13,939 nt of DNA from contig JBBQBQ010000078.1 in assembly GCA_038317685.1 (NCBI GenBank), forward strand, positions 1 through 13,939. Reading direction: 5' to 3'. Within the stretch, counting starts at the first letter, position 1; every line of letters begins with the position of its first letter. The notes beneath the pieces were generated by a model. It worked only from the letters and a program-made list of their open reading frames with translations, did not search any database and was not told where the DNA came from. Of the stretch, positions 1-6,487 are shown one piece after another. The DNA comes from JBBQBQ01 sp038317685. GTDB lineage: Bacteria; Desulfobacterota; Desulfuromonadia; Desulfuromonadales; DDH964. The position numbers and the translations under genes are program-made.

Positions 1-2
1 TT

Positions 3-134
3 GCGAAGGCGCTCAATATCAGTCGTTCGGGTGTGCTGGTCGCAGCAAGAAGGGGAGCGGAAATCTATGCTAAATCCTCGGAGTTGCAGGTGGGCCTCAG
101 TTCAAGTCAACCAGATCAACTACGTCCCCTTTAG
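3..134 (+). CDS. C-terminal end of a possible REP-associated (IS200-like) transposase, 5' partial
   Basis: An open frame enters from the left edge and stops at TAG (132-134), giving 43 residues. The visible part, ALNISRSGVLVAARRG, has the shape of a helix-turn-helix. It resembles the short DNA-binding tail seen after the Y1 tyrosine transposase domain in many REP-associated transposases. The catalytic HUH and Tyr motifs would lie outside the window, so the family call rests on this tail and on the repeats around it. The last third of the frame runs into a 38-bp tandem repeat, so the original C-terminus may have been replaced. It could instead be the end of another HTH protein. Confidence 0.35.
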   Translation, partial: AKALNISRSGVLVAARRGAEIYAKSSELQVGLSSSQPDQLRPL

Positions 135-177
135 CTCTCTCAAGTCAACCAGATCAACTACGTCCCCTTTAGCTCTC
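102..177. repeat. 38-bp direct tandem repeat, two identical copies
   Basis: Copies at 102-139 and 140-177 appear identical. Each contains CAACTACGTCCCCTTT, whose reverse strand reads AAAGGGGACGTAGTTG. I associate this type of sequence with short extragenic repeats of Desulfuromonadales found near REP-associated transposases; that link is recalled, not tested. The first copy supplies the stop codon of the frame ending at 134. Confidence 0.85.
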
Positions 178-454
178 AGACATAGAAATTCTCGAATACT
201 CAATAGTCGTAGCAACAAATCTTGTTAAAGCGGTGGACCACAACGCCTCGGTGTATATATGCGTCCCTGGATCACAATCCATAATGAAATTTAAAAAATT
301 GAGCTGTCTTGAAGGCAGTTTAGGAACACTAAATATCGCCCGCGACGCTGAATATTTATCAAATTTACTCGTATCGGACTATCTTCGGAATGCTTTGGTT
401 GAATTACGCGGGCAGGGAATCGGTTTGTACCGACCAGAGGAAATGACATGGTAG
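173..454 (+). pseudogene. small gene remnant, function unknown
   Basis: A frame stays open from just after the tandem repeat (173) to a TAG at 452-454. The only plausible internal start is GTG at 233, which has no convincing ribosome binding site and would give 73 residues. The translation is ordinary soluble-protein-like sequence (for example EYLSNLLVSDYLRNALVELR) and continues upstream of the GTG without a stop. This suggests a gene that lost its 5' end when the repeats arrived. Base composition is clearly more AT-rich than the operons downstream. I do not recognise a family. A minus-strand frame (291-602) overlaps it and cannot be excluded as the true gene. Confidence 0.25.
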
Positions 455-1018
455 CCTTTTTGTAGGCCGTTGTCGGATATTCCTCAAGGGGATTTCTGGC
501 TAATCTTTCAATATCCTGAGTAAGAGCCATAGATTGATTTCCTGCCATCGCCACATCCAGATCCACGCTCTTTGACAACCGCATACACTCAGAAAATGGC
601 AAAAGAAGCCACGGGAGGCGTGAGTTCCATCATCCGCTTGCGCCGTCCCGTGCTCCTTCTTGATCCGTGTGGCCGATCCAAATTTCAATCTGAAAAGGGC
701 AGTCGTCGCACGCAACGGCGCAACGACGCGACGAAGATCAAATCCTTAGAGAGTCCCTCTCCCTTCCCGGTGATGGGATGTTCTCTCGATATCGACTTGA
801 TTTTACGTTGTGCTCGTCGCGTTCGTTGCGAGAAACCGATTTTTTCCGGATTCCATCGCCTCTTTGTCTATCATTTCACGCCTGTGTATTCGGATACGGG
901 GATCGTTCTGAGTGTATGCGTTGTCCATGTTCCCTATCCGTTGGCGAAGCAAAGATTGCCCTTTCCAACAGGTGGAAATGTTGATGGAGCCGCTTGGGGA
1001 ACTCGCTGTTGGTGCACC
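455..1018. other. no gene recognised; contains an imperfect inverted repeat
   Basis: No frame here has a credible start, ribosome binding site and protein-like translation together. The one visible structure is an inverted repeat: CGCAACGACGCGACGA at 719-734 matches the reverse complement of 814-830 except for one inserted base. The arms sit in a stretch rich in CGCAACG/CGTTGCG words. It may be decayed mobile or repeat DNA. Confidence 0.5.
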
Positions 1019-1045
1019 GGGACAGACACCTGCGGAGCCTGTCCC
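1019..1045. repeat. REP-like palindrome, copy 1
   Basis: GGGACAG (1019-1025) faces CTGTCCC (1039-1045) across a GC-rich interior. It is of the same kind as the element at 1213-1242, sharing the opening GGGACAG and the closing GTCCC. A further degenerate GGGACCGGC...GTCGGTTC copy may lie at 1147-1174. Confidence 0.6.
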
Positions 1046-1212
1046 CGATGAATCAGGAAGGCAGTCCCCCGTTCAACGAGTGACAATTCGTAGCAATAAG
1101 TTTAGATCCAAAGCCTTCGGTTTTTCTGTTTTGCGAGGATGGGTACGGGACCGGCGCCTTGGGGGGGTCGGTTCTTTGGGGGATTTCCGGTGAAATTGCA
1201 TGGGACGGGAAC

Positions 1213-1242
1213 GGGACAGGCACCCTGGCGGGAGCCAGTCCC
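1213..1242. repeat. REP-like palindrome, copy 2
   Basis: The 30-bp element is symmetric: GGGAC-A-GGC-A-CCC, a four-base loop (TGGC), then GGG-A-GCC-A-GTCCC. This gives 11 paired bases with two A/A mismatches. It lies 21 bp upstream of the start codon of the exported protein at 1264, so it would sit in that gene's 5' leader or promoter region. The similar element at 1019-1045 supports a repeat family rather than a one-off hairpin. Confidence 0.65.
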
Positions 1243-1263
1243 TACCTAACAGGCGGGGAGAAC

Positions 1264-1881
1264 ATGAAACGATTCTTTGGCGGATTGACGTTGGCGGCGG
1301 CGCTGTTCGGATTCGGCATGACGGTGGCCCGAGCCGAAGCGCCCCCCTTGACGACCTTGGGCTTCGACCTCGTCGGCATCGGCCTGAACGCTTCTCCGGA
1401 CTACCAGGCGGTGCCGAAGGGGATCGCCACCCAGGTCAATACCGGCGTCGACACCGGCGGCTTCGACGTCGACCTGATCGTCGGCCAACTGCCGAAGGAC
1501 TACCGGGTGGTGGCCGAACTGACCGGTCCCGCCTTTTTGATCCCCCTGACCCTCACGACCCTGCCGGGGAAGCCCTTCACCATCCCGACCCTGGCCCTCA
1601 ACGGCAAACACACCCTGAACAACATCCGCCTCGTCGACGGCGCCGGAACGACCCTCTTCGGCGCGGTGCCGCAGGCGGTGGTCATCGAGTCGATCAACGA
1701 TCCGCTGGTGACGAGCGTCACCACCCGCCAGCTCTCCGCCGAGGAGTTGCAGGAGCGGGGGGTCGTCGTCGATTCGTCCAACTTCACCGCCTACGAGTTC
1801 ACCGCCGCCCTCGTTACCAAGAGCGGCCAAGTCCCCATCACCCTGCCGGTATTGATTCCCACGCAGAGCGGGTTGACGTGA
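1264..1881 (+). CDS. exported protein of unknown function, possibly truncated
   Basis: 205 residues. The start ATG at 1264 follows GGGGAG (1255-1260). A clear Sec signal peptide is seen (MKRFF, then a hydrophobic core, then a cut near ARAEA around residue 22). The mature part is rich in Val, Thr, Pro and Leu, as in beta-sandwich proteins, and has no cysteine and no further membrane segment. Phrases such as VPKGIATQVNT and a closing PITLPVLIP recall the N-terminal portion of much larger secreted proteins with carboxypeptidase-regulatory-like repeats that I associate with Geobacter. If that memory is right, this is a truncated or minimal version, since it stops directly after that segment. It precedes the radical SAM operon by 99 bp in the same direction. 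Exported character is well supported; function is unknown. Confidence 0.8.
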   Translation: MKRFFGGLTLAAALFGFGMTVARAEAPPLTTLGFDLVGIGLNASPDYQAVPKGIATQVNTGVDTGGFDVDLIVGQLPKDYRVVAELTGPAFLIPLTLTTLPGKPFTIPTLALNGKHTLNNIRLVDGAGTTLFGAVPQAVVIESINDPLVTSVTTRQLSAEELQERGVVVDSSNFTAYEFTAALVTKSGQVPITLPVLIPTQSGLT

Positions 1882-1980
1882 GGGGTCAGCCCCCGAGGCA
1901 TGACAATCGATGGGATTAAGAGCCGATCCCACGGACAACCAAAGAGGGCCGCCCCAGCCAACAACCCACAGGAACCGATC

Positions 1981-3303
1981 ATGACCCGACTCCGCATCGC
2001 CCTCATCTCCCCCCGCGGCCCCCTCTACCGCCACCGTACCGGGCTGCTGCGCAAGTCGCTGCGCTATGCACCGCTGACGCTGACGACGCTGGCGGCGCTG
2101 GTGCCGGCGGAGCTGAAGGCGGAGGTGACCCTTTACGACGAGGGGATCGGCGAACTGCCGGAGATGCTGGAGGCGGACCTGATCGGCATCAGCGCCATCA
2201 CCGGCACCGCCCCGCGGGCCTACGCCCTTGCCGATGCCTTCCGGGCGCGGGGGATTCCCGTCGTCCTCGGCGGGGTCCATCCGACCCTGCTGCCGGAAGA
2301 AGCGGCGGCCCACGCCGATGCGGTCGTCGTCGGCTATGCGGAGGAGAGCTGGCCGCGCCTGCTGCGCGACTTCGCCGACCAGAGGATGGCAACCCGCTAC
2401 CAGCAGGCGGCGGACTTTTCCCTCGCCGGACTGGTCCGGCCGCGCCGGGAGTTGCTGGCGGCGCGCCACTACACCGCTTTCCATACCATCGAGGCGACCC
2501 GCGGCTGCGTCCACAGCTGCGACTTCTGCGTGGTGCCGACGGCCTGGAAGGGGCACTACCGGCGACCGGTCGGCGAGGTGATCGACGAGATCCGCGCCCT
2601 CGGGGCGCGGCGGCTGGTCTTCCTCGATCTCGATCTCATCTCCCATGCCGACTACGCCCGGGAGCTCTTCGCTGCCCTCATCCCGCTGCGCCTGACCTGG
2701 GGCGGCCTGGCGACGACGGCCATCGCCGCCGCCGGCGACCTCCTGGAACTGGCCGCCCGCAGCGGCTGCCGGGGGCTTTTGGTCGGCTTTGAATCGCTCT
2801 GCCGGGAGTCGCTGCTGGAGACCCGCAAGGGCTTCAATGTCCGCGGCGACTACGCCGAGATCGTGCGCCGTCTCCATGCCCACCAGATCGCCGTCATGGG
2901 CTGTTTCGCCTTCGGCTTCGACCACGACACCCCGGAGATCTTCGCCGCCACCGCCGACTTCGTCATCGAATCCGGCATCGACCTGCCGCGCTTCGCCATC
3001 CTCACCCCCTTTCCGGCGACGCCGCTCCATACCCGCCTGAAGGGGGAGGGGCGCATCCTCAGCGAGGACTGGGAGCGCTACGACGGCCAGCACGTCGTCT
3101 TCCAGCCGGCGCGCATGACTCCCGAGGAGCTGCGGGCCGGCACCGAGCGGACCTGGCGGCAGGTTTACAGCTATCCCGCCATCGCCAGACGCCTGGCGCG
3201 CTCCCGCACCGGCCTCGCCACGGCGCTCCCGGCCAACCTCGGCTACCGCTTCTACGCCCGGCACCTCGCCGACTTCTACCATTGCCGGGAGGCGCTGCCA
3301 TGA
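1981..3303 (+). CDS. B12-binding-domain radical SAM protein, first of a tandem pair
   Basis: 440 residues. The ATG at 1981 was chosen over the in-frame ATG at 1900 because AGGA (1970-1973) precedes it and the conserved domain begins there (RIALISPRG). Residues 1-140 form a Rossmann-type cobalamin-binding-like domain with GGVHPTLLPEE at 98-107 and an acidic VVGYAEESWP segment. The radical SAM core follows with CVHSCDFC, giving cluster ligands Cys176, Cys180 and Cys183. A later VGFES segment (268-272) matches the usual radical SAM strand pattern. The DxHxxG motif for cobalamin ligation is absent (DEGIGEL occupies that area), so it may bind cobalamin without a His ligand or not at all. The family includes methyltransferases and BchE-like cyclases. 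It should be cytoplasmic and oxygen-sensitive. It overlaps the next gene by 4 bp. Confidence 0.9.
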   Translation: MTRLRIALISPRGPLYRHRTGLLRKSLRYAPLTLTTLAALVPAELKAEVTLYDEGIGELPEMLEADLIGISAITGTAPRAYALADAFRARGIPVVLGGVHPTLLPEEAAAHADAVVVGYAEESWPRLLRDFADQRMATRYQQAADFSLAGLVRPRRELLAARHYTAFHTIEATRGCVHSCDFCVVPTAWKGHYRRPVGEVIDEIRALGARRLVFLDLDLISHADYARELFAALIPLRLTWGGLATTAIAAAGDLLELAARSGCRGLLVGFESLCRESLLETRKGFNVRGDYAEIVRRLHAHQIAVMGCFAFGFDHDTPEIFAATADFVIESGIDLPRFAILTPFPATPLHTRLKGEGRILSEDWERYDGQHVVFQPARMTPEELRAGTERTWRQVYSYPAIARRLARSRTGLATALPANLGYRFYARHLADFYHCREALP

Positions 3304-4673
3304 GGGTGACGCTGATCCACCCCGCCATCGGCCGCCGCGTCGGCGCCGACTATATCCGCAGCTGGCAGATGGAGCCGCTGGCCCCGGCGGTCCTCGCCGC
3401 CCGGACCCCGCCAGGGGCCAGCGTCCGTTTCTTCGACGACCGCCTGGAGACGATCGACTTCGACGCGCCGACGGACCTGGTCGCCCTCTCCGTCGAGACC
3501 TACACCGCCCGCCGCGCCTACCAGATCGCCTCCGAATACCGCCGCCGCAAAGTGCCGGTGGTGATGGGCGGCTTCCACGCCACCCTGCTCCCCGAGGAGG
3601 TCGCCGACTTCGCCGAGGCGGTCGTCGTCGGCGAGGCCGAAGGGGTCTGGCCGGAGCTCCTCGCCGACGCCGCCGCCGGCCGTTTGCAGCGGAGCTACCG
3701 GGGGTGTGGACGCCCCGCCCTCGCCGGCGTGACCCCCGACCGCTCCATCTTCGCCGGCAAGCGCTACCTGCCGGTGGCGCTGGTCGAGGCGAGCCGCGGC
3801 TGCCGGGGAGGCTGCGAGTTCTGCGCCATCTCGTCCTTCTACGGGGCGACCCAGACCTTCCGGCCGCCGGAGGAGATCGTCGCCGAGATCGGGGCCTTGA
3901 AGGGCCGAACCATCTTCTTCGTCGACGACAACCTGACCGGCGACCGGGAGCGGGCGCTGGAACTCCTCACCGCCCTCGCCCTGCTGCGGGTCCGCTGGAT
4001 CGGGCAGGCGAGTCTGGCGGTTGCAGCCGACGAGGAGCTGCTGCAGGCCCTCGTCGCCAGTGGCTGCCAGGGGCTGTTGATCGGCCTCGAATCCCTCGAC
4101 GGCGCCAACCTGGCGCAGATGGGGAAGGGGGACCGGGAGACGGCCCGCTCCTACGCGGTCGCCCTGGAGCGGCTGCGCGCCCATGGTATCCGCCTCTACG
4201 CCACCTTCGTTTTCGGCTATGACGGCGACGACCCGGCCGCCTTCGCCCGCACCCTCGCCTTCGCCAAGGCAGAGCGCTTCTACCTCGCCGCCTTCAACCA
4301 CCTCACCCCCTTCCCCGGCACCCCCCTTTACCGGCGTCTGGAGGAGGAGGGGCGGCTGCGCTTTCCGCGCTGGTGGCTCGATCCCGGCTACCGCTACGGC
4401 CAGCTCCCTTTCGACCCGAAGGGTATGGCGGCCGAGGCGCTGGAGGAAGCCTGCGTCGCCGCCCGCCGCGCCTTCTTCGGGTGGCCATCGATTGTGCTGC
4501 GCAGCCTCGACTTCCGGGTCAACAGCCGCTCCCCCTTCATGTGGTTCAACTTCTTCGGCATCAACGCCCTGATGCGCCGGGAGGTCCTGCAGCGCAAGAG
4601 CTTCCCCCTGGGCGACGAAGGCTGGACGGGAATTTTTCTCAAGGTGGGGGAGGGCGATGGACTTCGCCTTTGA
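3300..4673 (+). CDS. B12-binding-domain radical SAM protein, second of a tandem pair
   Basis: 457 residues. ATG at 3300 overlaps the previous stop as ATGA, with GGAGG at 3288-3292. The layout matches its neighbour: an N-terminal cobalamin-binding-like domain with GGFHATLLPEE at 90-100 and VVVGEAEGVWPELL, then CRGGCEFC with Cys168, Cys172 and Cys175 as iron-sulfur ligands. FFVDDNLTGD and LIGLESLDG are typical radical SAM core strands. As in the first copy, DxHxxG is replaced (DDRLETI). The C-terminal third (WWLDPGYRYGQ, FMWFNFFGINAL) is rich in aromatic residues and could shape the substrate pocket. The two proteins share organisation but are clearly diverged, so they probably catalyse different steps. 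The reaction is unknown. Confidence 0.9.
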   Translation: MRVTLIHPAIGRRVGADYIRSWQMEPLAPAVLAARTPPGASVRFFDDRLETIDFDAPTDLVALSVETYTARRAYQIASEYRRRKVPVVMGGFHATLLPEEVADFAEAVVVGEAEGVWPELLADAAAGRLQRSYRGCGRPALAGVTPDRSIFAGKRYLPVALVEASRGCRGGCEFCAISSFYGATQTFRPPEEIVAEIGALKGRTIFFVDDNLTGDRERALELLTALALLRVRWIGQASLAVAADEELLQALVASGCQGLLIGLESLDGANLAQMGKGDRETARSYAVALERLRAHGIRLYATFVFGYDGDDPAAFARTLAFAKAERFYLAAFNHLTPFPGTPLYRRLEEEGRLRFPRWWLDPGYRYGQLPFDPKGMAAEALEEACVAARRAFFGWPSIVLRSLDFRVNSRSPFMWFNFFGINALMRREVLQRKSFPLGDEGWTGIFLKVGEGDGLRL

Positions 4674-5769
4674 ACTCGCCACTGCCGCCGATGACGGGGC
4701 GATCCGCCGTCTCCTGGCCGAGAACCCGGTGCCGGGGGCGGTGACCCTCGGCTACGAGCGGGAGCCCGACTACTTCCTCGGCTGCGGCCCTTTGGGGGAT
4801 TCCTGCCAGGTCCTCGTCGCCCGCCACCGGGAAGACGGCGCGCTCGCCGCTGTCGCCTGCCGGGCGCTGCGGACCCTCTTCGTCAACGGCGCGCCGCAGA
4901 CCGTCGGCTACCTCGGCCAGTTGCGGGTCGCCGCTGCCTTCCGGAGCCGCTGGCTGGTCTCGGCAGGCTTCCGTAAACTGCGGGAACTCCACAACGACGG
5001 GGCGACCGCCGCCTATCTGACCACGATCATCAGCGGCAACCGCGAAGCTGAAGGAGTCCTGGTCGGACGGCCGCGCCGCCACTTCCCGCGCTACCGGCCG
5101 CTGGCGGAGCTGCACACCCTGACCCTGCCGGTCTGCCGCCGGGCGCTGCGTCCGCCGCCGCCGGGGGTGACCATCGTCCCCGGCGACGGGCTTCCCCTGG
5201 CGGAGCTCCTCGCCTTCTGGGACCAGACCGGAGGCGCCCGGCAGTTCTTCCCGGCCTGGCGGGCCGCCGACTTCGCGCCGGGGGCGCCGCTCACCCGGGA
5301 CTTCCGCCTCGTCGACCTGCGGGTGGCGCTGCGGGGCGGGCGGGTCGTCGCCACCCTCGGCCTTTGGGATCAGTCGGCCTACAAACAGATGGTGGTGCGG
5401 GGCTACGGCGGCCTGCTGCGGCAGGGGCGGCCCCTCTACAACCTCGGTGCCCGACTGCGCGGCCGGCCGCTCCTGCCTCCCGTCGGGGGTGGCCTGAAGC
5501 TCGTCTGCGGCGCTTTTTGCTGCGTCGCCGACGGGGCGGAAGGGGTCTTCCCGACCCTTCTCGACGCGCTCCTGAAGCTTGCGGACGGGCGAGGTCACGA
5601 CTGGCTGGCGGTGGGGCTCTGCGGCGGCGACCCGCTCCTGCCGCTCCTGGCGGCTCGCCCTCACTTCCCCTACCGCAGCCGTCTTTACAGCGTTTCCTGG
5701 GACGACGGAGCCTGGTTTCATGACCAACTCGACGGACGCATCCCCCATGTCGAACTCGCCGCTCTTTGA
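4657..5769 (+). CDS. GNAT-like acyltransferase family protein
   Basis: 370 residues. ATG at 4657 lies inside the end of the previous gene (17-bp overlap) behind a strong purine run (4646-4654). The N-terminal half reads as a GNAT fold: VACRALRTLFVNGAPQ and VGYLGQLRVAAAFR form the central strands, followed by a helix (FRKLRELHNDG) and AYLTTIISGNREA. The usual acyl-CoA pyrophosphate loop RxxGxG/A is not intact (FRSRWLV at about 95-101), so cofactor binding may be unusual or lost. The C-terminal half (from about 160) looks like a second, weaker GNAT-like or partner domain. GNAT enzymes transfer acyl groups from CoA or carrier proteins to amines; placement between radical SAM and GH3 genes suggests acylation of a pathway intermediate. 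Substrate unknown. Confidence 0.75.
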   Translation: MDFAFELATAADDGAIRRLLAENPVPGAVTLGYEREPDYFLGCGPLGDSCQVLVARHREDGALAAVACRALRTLFVNGAPQTVGYLGQLRVAAAFRSRWLVSAGFRKLRELHNDGATAAYLTTIISGNREAEGVLVGRPRRHFPRYRPLAELHTLTLPVCRRALRPPPPGVTIVPGDGLPLAELLAFWDQTGGARQFFPAWRAADFAPGAPLTRDFRLVDLRVALRGGRVVATLGLWDQSAYKQMVVRGYGGLLRQGRPLYNLGARLRGRPLLPPVGGGLKLVCGAFCCVADGAEGVFPTLLDALLKLADGRGHDWLAVGLCGGDPLLPLLAARPHFPYRSRLYSVSWDDGAWFHDQLDGRIPHVELAAL

Positions 5770-6487
5770 GACCGGCAGCCGGCTCTCCGGCCGGGTCCTG
5801 CCGGTCGGCGCCTTGAGCGCCACCGAGACCGGGGCGATGTTCGCCCTCCTCGACGCCTACTTCAGCGGCGCCAGCCGGGAGCGTTTCGCCGCCGATCTGG
5901 CGGAGAAGGAGTCGGTGATCCTCCTGACCGACCCGGCCGGAATTCTGCGCGGTTTCTCGACCCTGATGCGCTTTGCCGGGGAAGTCGATGGCGTCCCCTA
6001 TGTCGCCTTCTTTTCGGGGGATACCATCATCGAGCCGGACTTCTGGGGGGATACGGTCCTGCCGCGCCTCTGGGCCCGCACCGTCTTTTCCCTGGCGGCG
6101 GCGGTCCGGGACCGCCGGGTCTGGTGGCTCCTGATCTCCTCCGGCTACAAGACCTACCGCTTCCTGCCGGTCTTCTTCCGGAACTTCTACCCCGCCGTCG
6201 ACCGGCCGCTGCCGGCGGAGCTGCGGACCCTGCGCGACGCCGTGGCGGGGCGCAAGTTCCCCGACGAGTACGATCCGGCGAGCGGGGTGGTGCGCCTGCG
6301 CTATCCGGCGCCGCTGCGCCCCGGCGTCGCGGAACTGACCGTCGGGCGGCTGCGCGATCCCCATGTGGCCTTTTTTGCCGCCGTTAATCCGGGGTGGCGC
6401 GACGGCGATGAACTCGCCTGCCTGACGGAGATCGACCGCGCCAACCTCACCGCCGCCGGACGGCGAATGCTCGGGGAGGGGCGATGA
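5720..6487 (+). CDS. uncharacterised GNAT-like protein of the operon
   Basis: 255 residues from ATG 5720, which has GGAG at 5707-5710. An in-frame ATG at 5747 has a poorer leader. An upstream in-frame start at 5579 would lie deep inside the previous gene. The coding overlap with that gene is 50 bp in a different frame. The N-terminal part contains ADLAEKESVILLTDPAG followed by GFSTLMRF, resembling the first strands of GNAT-type or LuxI/FeeM-like acyl-amino-acid synthases; this is a pattern impression. VAFFSGDTIIEPDFWGD and WWLLISSGYKTYRFLPVFF follow and give an aromatic-rich core. No signal peptide or clear membrane helix is seen. Its stop overlaps the GH3 start as ATGA, so it should be translated together with that enzyme. 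Confidence 0.6.
   Translation: MTNSTDASPMSNSPLFETGSRLSGRVLPVGALSATETGAMFALLDAYFSGASRERFAADLAEKESVILLTDPAGILRGFSTLMRFAGEVDGVPYVAFFSGDTIIEPDFWGDTVLPRLWARTVFSLAAAVRDRRVWWLLISSGYKTYRFLPVFFRNFYPAVDRPLPAELRTLRDAVAGRKFPDEYDPASGVVRLRYPAPLRPGVAELTVGRLRDPHVAFFAAVNPGWRDGDELACLTEIDRANLTAAGRRMLGEGR

Noticed and set aside
102..177. CRISPR array
   Set aside because: Only two copies placed directly head to tail with no spacers and no cas genes nearby.
572..1193. Several plus-strand frames between 572 and 1193
   Set aside because: No ribosome binding sites and no protein-like conservation pattern; they overlap one another and REP-like hairpins.
1900..1980. Upstream ATG start for the first radical SAM gene
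   Set aside because: The extra 27 residues are not domain-like, and the ATG at 1981 has a better ribosome binding site right before the conserved strand.
1246..3282. Long minus-strand open frame (678 codons) opposite the exported protein and first radical SAM gene
   Set aside because: Its translation is a monotonous Gly/Arg/Glu/Ala sequence typical of the antisense of GC-rich genes, while the plus strand has clear domain motifs.
5579..5719. Upstream ATG start for the second GNAT-like gene
   Set aside because: The extension would be read inside the previous gene and gives an Arg/Ser/Trp-rich sequence typical of a shifted frame.
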